A DNA stretch of 46,525 nt, taken from assembly GCA_948678575.1 (NCBI GenBank), contig CAPPGO010000013.1, positions 1-46,525 on the forward strand. The letters are read 5' to 3'. The DNA is from an uncultured Clostridia bacterium (lineage in GTDB: Bacteria > Bacillota > Clostridia > TANB77 > CAG-508). The translations under genes were made by a program, and so were the position numbers. Under the pieces are notes generated by a model. The model did no database searches. It was not told the DNA's origin and worked only from the letters and a program-made list of their open reading frames with translations. Below are positions 34,601 through 42,104 of the stretch, piece by piece (the first letter of the stretch is position 1; each line of letters begins with the position of its first letter).

Positions 34601-34798
34601 TTAATTTGCTTTTAATTCTCTTTGTCTAAGTTCAGTTTTTATTCTAGCTATATTTTTTCTAACTTCTTTTATTTTCATAGGATTATCTAATCCGTTAGTA
34701 GCTAGGCTAAATCTCAACTTGAATAATTCAGTTTTTAATTCACTTAGCTCTTTTTCTAGCTCTGGTGAAGACATTTCTTTAATTTTATTATTCTTCAA
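34601..34798 (-). CDS. rpmC: Ribosomal protein uL29
   Basis: About 65 residues with KIKEMSSPELEKELSELK and RKNIARIKTELRQRE. TTG at 34798 is preferred as start: AGGTGG lies eight bases upstream, inside the end of rplP, and the resulting N-terminus fits the family. GTG codons at 34810 and 34807 are alternatives. It forms a helical hairpin at the exit tunnel. The start overlaps the end of rplP. Confidence 0.93.
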   Translation of the reverse strand: MKNNKIKEMSSPELEKELSELKTELFKLRFSLATNGLDNPMKIKEVRKNIARIKTELRQRELKAN

Positions 34799-35228
34799 CT
34801 TGATCACCACCTACTTCAATTTCTCTTTTTACGAATTTTGTTTGAACAGGTAATTTATGAGATGCTAATCTTAAAGCTTCTCTTGCTATTTCTTCTGAAA
34901 CGCCTGCTATTTCAAACATAACTCTTCCTGGTTTTACTACTGCTACCCAATATTCTGGTGCACCTTTACCTTTACCCATACGAGTTTCAGCTGGTTTTTT
35001 AGTAACTGGTTTGTCTGGGAATATTTTAATCCAAACTTTACCACCTCTTTTAATGTAACGAGTCATTGCAACTCTGGCAGCTTCGATTTGATTAGCTTTA
35101 ATCCATCCTGCTGTTGTAGCTTGTAATCCGAATTCTCCTTCATTTACTACATTTCCTCTTGTTGCTTTTCCTCTATTTCTTCCTTTTTGCATTTTTCTAT
35201 ATTTTGATCTTTTTGGCATTACTGGCAT
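34788..35228 (-). CDS. rplP: Ribosomal protein uL16
   Basis: 146 residues; PKRSKYRKMQKGRNRGKA and GKGKGAPEYWVAVVKPGR are diagnostic. It contacts A-site tRNA. Its ATG shares one base with the rpsC stop (TAATG), and the last rpsC codons provide GGAGG, so the genes are coupled. Confidence 0.97.
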   Translation of the reverse strand: MPVMPKRSKYRKMQKGRNRGKATRGNVVNEGEFGLQATTAGWIKANQIEAARVAMTRYIKRGGKVWIKIFPDKPVTKKPAETRMGKGKGAPEYWVAVVKPGRVMFEIAGVSEEIAREALRLASHKLPVQTKFVKREIEVGGDQVEE

Positions 35229-35887
35229 TAGTTATTACCTCCTTTTGCTGTTTGTTTAGCTTTAAGGATTTCGCCTTTATAAATCCAAACTTTTACACCT
35301 ATTTTTCCATAAGTTGTATCAGCTTCTGCGAAACCATAATCAATATCAGCTCTTAAAGTTTGTAAAGGTATAGTTCCGTCTTTGTAGAATTCTGTTCTAG
35401 CCATATCAGCTCCACCTAATCTTCCAGATACAGCAGTTTTGATACCTAATGCACCTGATTTCATAGCTTTTTGCATACATTGTTTCATGGCTCTTCTAAA
35501 AGAAATTCTTCTCTCTAATTGACCTGCAATATTTTCTGCTACTAATTGAGCATCAATATCAACATTCTTAACCTCAACAATATTCAAATTAACTTCTTTA
35601 TTTATCATTTTTTCTAATTCAGCTTTTAAAGCTTCTGAAAGATTTCCACCTTTTCCTATTACTAAACCTGGTTTAGCTGTATAAACATTTACTTTTACAC
35701 ATTTAGCGGTTCTTTCTATTTCTATTTTTGAAATTCCACTAATAAATAGCTTTTTCTTTACATATTTACGAATTTCTTGATCTTCAACTAAGTAGTCGCT
35801 AAAATTTTTAGAATCTGCATACCATTTTGAACTCCAATCTCTAATAACACCTACTCTTATTCCATTTGGATGAACTTTTTGTCCCAT
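35228..35887 (-). CDS. rpsC: Ribosomal protein uS3
   Basis: 219 residues: GQKVHPNGIRVGVIRDW at the N-terminus, a KH domain with GLVIGKGG, and the C-terminal domain. Forms the mRNA entry channel with uS4 and uS5. Confidence 0.98.
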   Translation of the reverse strand: MGQKVHPNGIRVGVIRDWSSKWYADSKNFSDYLVEDQEIRKYVKKKLFISGISKIEIERTAKCVKVNVYTAKPGLVIGKGGNLSEALKAELEKMINKEVNLNIVEVKNVDIDAQLVAENIAGQLERRISFRRAMKQCMQKAMKSGALGIKTAVSGRLGGADMARTEFYKDGTIPLQTLRADIDYGFAEADTTYGKIGVKVWIYKGEILKAKQTAKGGNN

Positions 35888-35909
35888 GTCGTAAATATCC
35901 TCCTTTCTC

Positions 35910-36272
35910 TTATTTACTCTCTCTTAAAACTATTGTTATATGACTTGTTCTTTTTCTAATTCTAACAGCTGAACCTTTTGCAGCTGGTCTTATTCTTTTT
36001 AAAGTAGGTCCTTGGTTTGCATAAACTTCTGCAACATAAAGGTTACTTCTATTCATAAAGTGATTATTTTCAGCATTTGCAATAGCTGATTTTAATAATT
36101 TTTCTAAAATTTCTGCTGATGCTTTTGGTGCAAATTTAACTATTGTTAAAGCTTCATCAACTTTTTTACCTCTAATTAAATCTGCTACTATTTTAACTTT
36201 TCTTGCTGAAATTCTAGCATAACTTAAAGTAGCTTTTGCTTCTACTATTGTAGCTTGATTCTTTTCCTCCAC
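35910..36272 (-). CDS. rplV: Ribosomal protein uL22
   Basis: About 120 residues from a GTG start at 36272 (EEKNQATIVEAKATLSYARI), chosen because AGGAGG lies nine bases upstream. The in-frame ATG at 36290 overlaps that ribosome-binding site. RISARKVKIVADLIRGK and the C-terminal RIRKRTSHITIVL are diagnostic. It lines the exit tunnel. Confidence 0.94.
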   Translation of the reverse strand: MEEKNQATIVEAKATLSYARISARKVKIVADLIRGKKVDEALTIVKFAPKASAEILEKLLKSAIANAENNHFMNRSNLYVAEVYANQGPTLKRIRPAAKGSAVRIRKRTSHITIVLRESK

Positions 36273-36328
36273 TTTTCTTTTCCTCCTCATTTTATTGTGT
36301 AGAAAAATTTTTCAATTTTTCCTAACAA

Positions 36329-36369
36329 CAAGGTTATCTACCTTGATATGTGTGATTTCTCAAAATCAC
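36329..36369 (-). promoter_or_regulatory. Paired hairpins between rpsS and rplV
   Basis: GTGATTT/AAATCAC (36352-36369) and CAAGGT/ACCTTG (36329-36345) make two adjacent small stems in an 89-base gap that is usually much shorter. No T-run follows. Confidence 0.4.
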
Positions 36370-36379
36370 TTATTTTATA

Positions 36380-36655
36380 TTATTTTTTTGTAGTTTTATC
36401 TCCTGCGTGTCCTTTGAAAGTTCTTGTTGGAGCAAATTCACCTAATTTATGTCCAATCATTTCTTCTGAAATGTAAATTGGTACATGTTTTCTACCATCA
36501 TGAACAGCTATTGTGTGTCCAACCATTTGAGGGTAGATTGTAGATGCTCTTGACCATGTTTTTAAAACTTCTTTTTTACCTGATTCGTTCATAGCTTCAA
36601 CTCTCTTTAATAATTCAGGAGCTATGAAAGGAACTTTTTTACTTGATCTTGACAT
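36380..36655 (-). CDS. rpsS: Ribosomal protein uS19
   Basis: 91 residues; MSRSSKKVPFIAPELLKRVE and HKLGEFAPTRTFKGHAG are diagnostic. Located in the 30S head. Confidence 0.97.
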   Translation of the reverse strand: MSRSSKKVPFIAPELLKRVEAMNESGKKEVLKTWSRASTIYPQMVGHTIAVHDGRKHVPIYISEEMIGHKLGEFAPTRTFKGHAGDKTTKK

Positions 36656-36671
36656 TTAGTTTTCTCCTTCC

Positions 36672-37499
36672 TTATTTTCTTCTCTTAACTATAAATTTGT
36701 TAGATAATTTCTTTTTATTTCTTGTCTTGTATCCTAATGCTGGTTTACCCCAAGGAGTCATAGGTCCACTATGTCCAACTGGTGCTCTACCTTCACCACC
36801 ACCATGAGGGTGATCATTAGGGTTCATAACAGATCCTCTAACAGTAGGTCTAATACCCATATGTCTTTTTCTACCAGCTTTACCTAATTTAATATTTTCG
36901 TGGTCGCTGTTTCCGATTGTTCCGATTGTAGCTCTACATCTTACAAGAACTAATCTCATTTCTCCTGATGGAAGTCTAACATGAGCATAAGCTCCTTCTT
37001 TTGCCATTAATTGAGCTTCTTGACCAGCTCCTCTAACTAATTTTCCACCTTGTCCTGGATTTAGTTCGATATTATGAATCATTGTACCAACTGGAATGCT
37101 TTCGATTGGCATTGCATTACCTGGTTTAATATCAACTTTTGTTCCAGAAATAACTTTATCTCCATCTGTTAAACCTTTTGGAGCTAAGATGTAAGCTTTT
37201 GTTCCATCTTCATATTCGATTAAAGCGATATTTGCACTTCTGTTTGGATCATATTCGATACCAATAACTGTTGCATACATATCATCTTTTTGTCTTTTAA
37301 AATCAATTATTCTATATTTTTGTCTGTTTCCACCACCTTGGTGTCTAACTGTTATTCTACCATAAGAATTTCTACCAGCGTTTTTCTTTTTTGATGCTAA
37401 TAATGATTTCTCTGGTTCTTTTTTTGTAATTTCTTCAAATGTTGAAGAAGTCATATTTCTTCTTGATGGTGTATATGGTCTGTAAGTTCTAATTCCCAT
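36672..37499 (-). CDS. rplB: Ribosomal protein uL2
   Basis: 275 residues; RPYTPSRRNMT, GGGNRQKYRIIDFKR and GGGEGRAPVGHSGPMTPWGK are diagnostic. It is needed for subunit joining and peptidyl transfer. The 223-bp gap before it holds a dispersed repeat. Confidence 0.98.
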   Translation of the reverse strand: MGIRTYRPYTPSRRNMTSSTFEEITKKEPEKSLLASKKKNAGRNSYGRITVRHQGGGNRQKYRIIDFKRQKDDMYATVIGIEYDPNRSANIALIEYEDGTKAYILAPKGLTDGDKVISGTKVDIKPGNAMPIESIPVGTMIHNIELNPGQGGKLVRGAGQEAQLMAKEGAYAHVRLPSGEMRLVLVRCRATIGTIGNSDHENIKLGKAGRKRHMGIRPTVRGSVMNPNDHPHGGGEGRAPVGHSGPMTPWGKPALGYKTRNKKKLSNKFIVKRRK

Positions 37500-37523
37500 T
37501 TTTATTTCCTTTCTCTCAGGATT

Positions 37524-37630
37524 ATGAAAAACTTCGTCTTACTTAGTTAAATTTCAATCAGTTCTCCTCGCCGTACTTATGTACTGTCTCGTCGATACTG
37601 CTTTCATTTGCCTTGTAATACTCGTTTTTG
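37524..37630 (-). repeat. Dispersed repeat copy B (rplB-rplW gap)
   Basis: A 107-bp element inverted relative to copy A at 32712-32817. It shares AAAAACGAGTATTACAAGG at one end, AAGACGAAGTTTTTCAT at the other, and a central GTAC-TTAT-GTAC palindrome, while the segments between are diverged. Confidence 0.7.
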
Positions 37631-37690
37631 CTAATCCCTCTACTCTAAATTATTGAGCAATTTTCCTGTGCTCGCAGTTATTTTTTATTA

Positions 37691-37709
37691 TCCCAGTTTT
37701 GTCTGGATA
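37691..37709 (-). promoter_or_regulatory. Hairpin downstream of rplW
   Basis: ATCCaG/CtGGGAT with a short loop, followed by AATAAAAAATAAC, lies 13 bases after the rplW stop. It could be a weak terminator or stabilising stem before the repeat. Confidence 0.3.
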
Positions 37710-37722
37710 TTTTTTAATTCAA

Positions 37723-38070
37723 TTAAGCTCCCATAAATTCACTAATTGAATCTTTGTATTTTTTAGTAACTTTAACTTCTTTTCCACCTTTACCTAAGTA
37801 AGTTTTTGTTGAAGCCTCAGTATCAATAGTAACGATTGCTTTTTTCCAATCAGAAGTTCTACCTTGGTGAACTCCTACTCTTTTTTCTTTTCCTTTAACT
37901 GTTGTTGTATTAACATTTAATACTTTTACTTCAAATAATTTTTCAACAGCTTTTCTTATTTCAACTTTTGTTGCTTTTTTTGCAACTTTGAAAGTGTATT
38001 TACCTTCTTGCATATCAGCGCTACTTTTTTCAGTAACAACTGGTGCTATTATAATTTCTTCTGCTACCAT
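37723..38070 (-). CDS. rplW: Ribosomal protein uL23
   Basis: 115 residues; IIIAPVVTEKSS and KVLNVNTTTVKGKEKRVG are diagnostic. It docks SRP and trigger factor at the exit tunnel. Two bases from rplD. Confidence 0.97.
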   Translation of the reverse strand: MVAEEIIIAPVVTEKSSADMQEGKYTFKVAKKATKVEIRKAVEKLFEVKVLNVNTTTVKGKEKRVGVHQGRTSDWKKAIVTIDTEASTKTYLGKGGKEVKVTKKYKDSISEFMGA

Positions 38071-38072
38071 GA

Positions 38073-38696
38073 CTAAGCATACACCTCCTCTAATTTTTTT
38101 ACAGTATCTACTGTTACTACTAATTTTTTATATTTTAATAAATCATAAACATTTATTGTAGCTACTGAGCTTGTTCTAACTCCGTCTAAATTTCTAGCTG
38201 ATTTTTGAACAACTTCATTTTTGTCTGCTAATAAAATCAAAGCTTGATCTGTAACTCTTAGATTTTTCATAGCATCAGCCATTTGTTTTGTTTTGATTTC
38301 TTTGAAATCAAATTTATCAACAACTATTAAGTTTTCTTCTAATACTTTTGAACTTAATAATGATTTGATAGCTAATCTCTTTTCTTTTTTATTAATTCTG
38401 TATTTGTATGAACGAGGTTTTGGTCCCAAAGCTATACCACCTTTAATCCATTGTGTAGCTCTTATTGAACCTTGTCTTGCTCTACCAGTTCCTTTTTGTC
38501 TCCATGGTTTTCTACCACCACCTCTAACTTCTGCTCTTGTTTTAGTGCTTTGTGTACCTTGTCTTTGATTTGCAAGATAATTAACTAATACACTATGTAC
38601 AACAGCTTCGTTTGGTGCAACAGCAAAAACTGCATCATTTAACTCTATATCGCTAACTTTCTTTCCTTCTACATTATATACATCTATTTTAGCCAT
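38073..38696 (-). CDS. rplD: Ribosomal protein uL4
   Basis: 207 residues; RQGTQSTKTRAEVRGGGRKP with KQKGTGRARQGSIRATQW is the extended tunnel loop of uL4. In several bacteria uL4 represses the S10 operon by binding its leader, a plausible partner for the leader at 39814-40059. Confidence 0.97.
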   Translation of the reverse strand: MAKIDVYNVEGKKVSDIELNDAVFAVAPNEAVVHSVLVNYLANQRQGTQSTKTRAEVRGGGRKPWRQKGTGRARQGSIRATQWIKGGIALGPKPRSYKYRINKKEKRLAIKSLLSSKVLEENLIVVDKFDFKEIKTKQMADAMKNLRVTDQALILLADKNEVVQKSARNLDGVRTSSVATINVYDLLKYKKLVVTVDTVKKLEEVYA

Positions 38697-38716
38697 TTGC
38701 TTTTTCCTCCTTCCTT

Positions 38717-39355
38717 CTATTTAGATGCTTTTACGCTTTGTCTAATTTTTAATATACTACCTTTGTTTCCTGGTACTGAACCTTTAACTAATATAGCATT
38801 TTTATCTAAATCTACTTTTACAATTTCTAAGTTTTGAATTGTAACTTTATCTACACCCATATGTCCTGGTAATTTTTTACCTTTAAATACTCTACCTGGT
38901 GTAGATGTTGGTCCCATTGAACCTGGTCTTCTATGATACATAGAACCATGTCCCATTGGTCCTCTTGATTGTCCATGACGTTTAATAACACCTTGGAAAC
39001 CTTTTCCTTTTGTTATACCTTGGATATCAACTGCATCTCCTGTTTCAAAAACATCAGCTTTAACAACTGTTCCTACTTTTTGATCTCCGATACAATCTTC
39101 ACAAGCTCTAAATTCTCTTAAATGTTTTGCTGGTTTAACATTTGCTTTTGCATAATGTCCTTTTATTGGTTTGTTAACTTTATGTTCTTTAACTTCTCCA
39201 TATCCTAATTGAACAGCATTGTATCCATCAGTTTCAACTGTTTTAACTTGAACTACTGTACAAGGACCAGCTTCTATAACTGTTACTGGAATAACTATTC
39301 CATTTTCATCAAATATTTGAGTCATTCCAACTTTTTTTCCTATAATTGCTTTCAT
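38717..39355 (-). CDS. rplC: Ribosomal protein uL3
   Basis: 212 residues; KAIIGKKVGMTQIFDENG and GKGFQGVIKRHGQSRGPMGHG are diagnostic. Reaches the peptidyl-transferase centre. Preceded by a hairpin-containing gap. Confidence 0.98.
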   Translation of the reverse strand: MKAIIGKKVGMTQIFDENGIVIPVTVIEAGPCTVVQVKTVETDGYNAVQLGYGEVKEHKVNKPIKGHYAKANVKPAKHLREFRACEDCIGDQKVGTVVKADVFETGDAVDIQGITKGKGFQGVIKRHGQSRGPMGHGSMYHRRPGSMGPTSTPGRVFKGKKLPGHMGVDKVTIQNLEIVKVDLDKNAILVKGSVPGNKGSILKIRQSVKASK

Positions 39356-39441
39356 TCTTTTCTTTCCTCCTAATACTATTGGCTGAATTTCTCCAGCGTG
39401 GTTTGCTGAGGCTGTTTTATTAATTTATTACATACAGCGTC

Positions 39442-39470
39442 AGTATTCAAACGCAAGTTGCGTTCATACT
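39442..39470 (-). promoter_or_regulatory. Hairpin between rpsJ and rplC
   Basis: AACGCAA/TTGCGTT with outer AGTAT/ATACT forms a strong 12-bp stem 13 bases after the rpsJ stop, in a 128-base gap. No T-run follows. Confidence 0.4.
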
Positions 39471-39483
39471 ACTTATTCTTTAA

Positions 39484-39813
39484 TTAGAATTTGATTTCAA
39501 TATCAACACCTGCTGGTAAATCAAGTTTACTTAAACTATCAACAGTTTTTTGTGTTGGATAAAGAATATCAATAACTCTTTTGTGTGTTCTCATTTCAAA
39601 TTGTTCTCTTGAATCTTTGTGTTTATGTGGAGAACGTAATATTGTTACGATTTCTTTTTCTGTTGGAAGTGGAACTGGACCAGAAACTTTTGCTCCTGTT
39701 CTTTTAGCAGTATCTACTATTTTTTCAGCAGACTGTTCTAAAACAACATGGTCATAAGCTTTTAATCTAATTCTGATTTTATCGCTTCCTACTTTTGTGT
39801 TTGATGTTGCCAT
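39484..39813 (-). CDS. rpsJ: Ribosomal protein uS10
   Basis: About 109 residues from ATG 39813, with AAGGAGGG ten bases upstream; a longer in-frame extension to 39963 runs through the leader and is rejected. KIRIRLKAYDHVVLEQSAEK and GPVPLPTEKEIVTILRSPHKH are diagnostic. First gene of the S10 operon; uS10 (NusE) also takes part in antitermination. Confidence 0.97.
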   Translation of the reverse strand: MATSNTKVGSDKIRIRLKAYDHVVLEQSAEKIVDTAKRTGAKVSGPVPLPTEKEIVTILRSPHKHKDSREQFEMRTHKRVIDILYPTQKTVDSLSKLDLPAGVDIEIKF

Positions 39814-40059
39814 TTTTAAATTTCCCTCCTTAAATATTTTTCTTATGGCTAACGGCAAGTTATCAACGCATCCTAGTGTATCGTATATACACATTTTAAA
39901 ATCCAAGTCCTTCCTTAGTATTAAAAAATATAATTTGGTCTTGGATAAGTATGCATTTATCAAACTTATCGCCCGGTCTAAGCCAAGACATACTCCACAG
40001 AAGTTCCCTCCACCCTTACAGATGTAGCCACATTCTGCTTCTTCGCTCTATCTTACGCA
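39814..40059 (-). promoter_or_regulatory. S10 operon 5' leader, structured
   Basis: About 245 nt from the predicted start to rpsJ. GTCTTGG/CCAAGAC joined to GATAAGT/ACTTATC (39938-39989) forms the main stem. A smaller GTGTA/TACAC hairpin lies nearer rpsJ. Length and position fit an autoregulatory leader bound by uL4; that ligand is inference. Confidence 0.5.
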
Positions 40060-40065
40060 AGTAAT

Positions 40066-40095
40066 ATTATACTACTCTATAACACCTCTTGTCAA
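40066..40095 (-). promoter_or_regulatory. S10 operon promoter
   Basis: Minus strand: consensus TTGACA (40090-40095), 18-base spacer, consensus TATAAT (40066-40071). This is the best promoter in the window, as expected for ribosomal genes. Confidence 0.85.
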
Positions 40096-40181
40096 CCATT
40101 TTTTCAAAGTTTTTCCAGTTTTTTTCATTATTTACTTTTTATCTTCAATATTTTTATTTTCTTCCATTTTTATTAGTTAAT

Positions 40182-40217
40182 CAAAAGAAGAGCACAAATA
40201 CATCTGCTCTTCTTTTG
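40182..40217 (-). terminator. Terminator of glyQS
   Basis: CAAAAGAAGAGCA pairs exactly with TGCTCTTCTTTTG (13 bp), ten-base loop, 12 bases after the glyQS stop. The T-rich part is inside the 3' arm. Confidence 0.75.
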
Positions 40218-40229
40218 TAAAACTTTATC

Positions 40230-41612
40230 TTAGAATTCTAATTTAGAATTTATATATTCTTTAATATCTTCTATTTTTATTCTTTCTTGTTGCATTGTAT
40301 CTCTATCTCTTACTGTAACACATCCATCATTTTCAGTTTCAAAATCAACTGTAATACAATATGGTGTTCCAATTTCATCTTCTCTTCTATATCTTTTTCC
40401 TATACTTCCTGCTTCATCATAATCACACATAAAGCTTTTTGAAAGGTCAGCATATAAATCTGATGCTTTATCACTTAGTTTTTTAGATAAAGGTAATATA
40501 GCAACTTTATATGGTGCTATTGCTGGATGTAAATGAAGTACAATTCTTGTATCTCCTTCTCCAACTTCTTCCTCTTCATAACTATTGCAAAGGAATGCAA
40601 GTGCAACTCTATCACATCCAAGTGATGGTTCTATACAATATGGAACATATCTTTCATTAGTTTCTGGATCTAAATATGTCATATCTTCTTTTGAATATTC
40701 CATATGTTGTTTTAAATCGAAGTCTGTTCTATCTGCAATTCCCCAAAGTTCACCCCAACCAAATGGGAATGTAAACTCAATATCTGTTGTTGCATTACTA
40801 TAATGAGAAAGTTCTGCTGGTTCATGATCTCTTAATCTAATATTTTCTGGTTTAATACCTAAATTTAAAAGCCAATCTTTGCAATAATCTTTCCAATATG
40901 CATGCCATTCTAAATCAGTTCCTGGTTTACAGAAAAATTCTAATTCCATTTGTTCGAATTCTCTTGTTCTAAAAGTGAAATTACCTGGTGTAATCTCATT
41001 TCTGAATGATTTACCTATTTGTGCTATACCCATTGGCATTTTTCTTCTAGTTGTTCTTAATACATTTTTGAAGTTTACAAATATACCTTGTGCTGTTTCT
41101 GGTCTTAAATATATTTCTGATTTAGCATCTTCTGTAACACCTTGATATGTTTTAAACATTAAATTAAATTTTCTTATTTCTGTAAAATTGTGTTTTCCAC
41201 AGTTTGGACAATCTATTTTGTTATCATCCATAAATTTTATCATTTCAGCATCAGACATACCATCTGCAATCATATCTTTTCCATTATCATGTGCCCATTC
41301 TTCAATAAGTTTATCTGCTCTATGTCTTGTTTTACATTCTTTACAATCTATAAGTGGATCACTAAATCCTCCAACATGTCCTGATGCAACCCAAGTTTGT
41401 GGGTTCATTAAAATTGCTGCATCTAATCCAACATTATATTTTGTCTCTTGTACAAATTTTTTAAACCATGCTTTTTTTATGTTGTTTTTTAATTCTACTC
41501 CCAAAGGGCCATAATCCCAAGAATTTGCTAGACCTCCATAAATTTCAGAGCCTGGATATACATATCCCCTAGCCTTACATAAATTTACAATTGTTTCCAT
41601 TGATTTTACCAT
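40230..41612 (-). CDS. glyQS: Glycine--tRNA ligase, single-chain (homodimeric) type
   Basis: 460 residues, class II synthetase. Motif 2 is FRNEITPGNFTFRTREFEQME, typical of the alpha2 GlyRS rather than the alpha/beta GlyQ+GlyS enzyme, and a C-terminal anticodon-binding domain (YKVAILPLSKKL) follows. Two CxxC pairs (DCKECK and CPNCGKH) may bind zinc. GGGAGG precedes the ATG. Controlled by the T-box upstream. Confidence 0.97.
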   Translation of the reverse strand: MVKSMETIVNLCKARGYVYPGSEIYGGLANSWDYGPLGVELKNNIKKAWFKKFVQETKYNVGLDAAILMNPQTWVASGHVGGFSDPLIDCKECKTRHRADKLIEEWAHDNGKDMIADGMSDAEMIKFMDDNKIDCPNCGKHNFTEIRKFNLMFKTYQGVTEDAKSEIYLRPETAQGIFVNFKNVLRTTRRKMPMGIAQIGKSFRNEITPGNFTFRTREFEQMELEFFCKPGTDLEWHAYWKDYCKDWLLNLGIKPENIRLRDHEPAELSHYSNATTDIEFTFPFGWGELWGIADRTDFDLKQHMEYSKEDMTYLDPETNERYVPYCIEPSLGCDRVALAFLCNSYEEEEVGEGDTRIVLHLHPAIAPYKVAILPLSKKLSDKASDLYADLSKSFMCDYDEAGSIGKRYRREDEIGTPYCITVDFETENDGCVTVRDRDTMQQERIKIEDIKEYINSKLEF

Positions 41613-41639
41613 AATAGGTACCTCCCTTTCTTATATTTG

Positions 41640-41855
41640 CTAGGGAATCAAAAAATCGCTTGCATCCCTAGCATACGCTAGGGACGAAAGCGATTGCTTA
41701 CGCGGTTCCACCCTAATTGGCATTTAGCCCACCTTAATTAAATTTGCTCCAAAGCTCCAAAATATATATAAGTATTGTTTAGTTTGCACTATCCTAAACT
41801 CACTGGAAATACTTTCTTTATACATTTCCTCTTCTTCAACGCAATATATTAATAT
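41640..41855 (-). promoter_or_regulatory. Glycine T-box riboswitch
   Basis: The T-box AGGGTGGAACCGCG lies at 41701-41714 on the minus strand. Its TGGA pairs with UCCA, fitting the U discriminator of bacterial tRNA-Gly. A terminator follows: AATCGCTT/AAGCGATT enclosing TCCCTAGC/GCTAGGGA (41654-41695), then TTTTTT. Stem I has a GTTTAG/CTAAAC apical stem; the specifier may be the GGA in TTTGGAGC, but this is uncertain. Uncharged tRNA-Gly would stabilise the antiterminator and switch on glyQS. Confidence 0.93.
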
Positions 41856-41861
41856 GTATCT

Positions 41862-41890
41862 ATTGTACAAAAATTATTTTTCGAAGTCAA
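41862..41890 (-). promoter_or_regulatory. glyQS promoter
   Basis: Minus strand: TTGACT (41885-41890), 17-base spacer, TACAAT (41862-41867) with a TG extension before the -10. Confidence 0.75.
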
Positions 41891-41932
41891 GTATTTTTTG
41901 AAAAATAATTTTATGTAAATCATTTTTAGCTA

Positions 41933-41981
41933 TTATCCACTTGTGGAAACCTGTGGATAATGTGGATAACTTTGTGGATAG
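41933..41981. promoter_or_regulatory. Cluster of DnaA boxes (origin-like or DnaA-regulatory site)
   Basis: Within 49 bases are TTATCCACT (41933-41941), two perfect boxes TGTGGATAA (41952-41960 and 41961-41969), TGTGGATAG (41973-41981), and a weaker TGTGGAAAC (41942-41950). Three read in one direction and one in the other. No dnaA or dnaN is in the window. The cluster is 43 bases upstream of the glyQS -35. Confidence 0.7.
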
Positions 41982-42012
41982 TTTATTTATAGCCTTTTTT
42001 CGACATTGTTTT

Positions 42013-42070
42013 GTACACATAATTTATGTTACTTTATTATATAATTATCATTTCAATTTTTTATGTGTAC
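42013..42070. other. AT-rich segment flanked by a perfect 10-bp inverted repeat
   Basis: GTACACATAA (42013-42022) and TTATGTGTAC (42061-42070) flank 38 bases that are almost entirely A and T. It lies 32 bases from the DnaA boxes, so it could be an unwinding element; it could also be a 3' hairpin of the convergent transcript. The remaining gap 41613-42104 holds no gene. Confidence 0.4.
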
Positions 42071-42104
42071 TGTATATATGTTCGCCTAAATTACAGGCTT
42101 TTGC

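Noticed and set aside
39814..39963. N-terminal extension of rpsJ
   Set aside because: The extension does not look like uS10, lies in the structured leader, and the inner ATG has AAGGAGGG.
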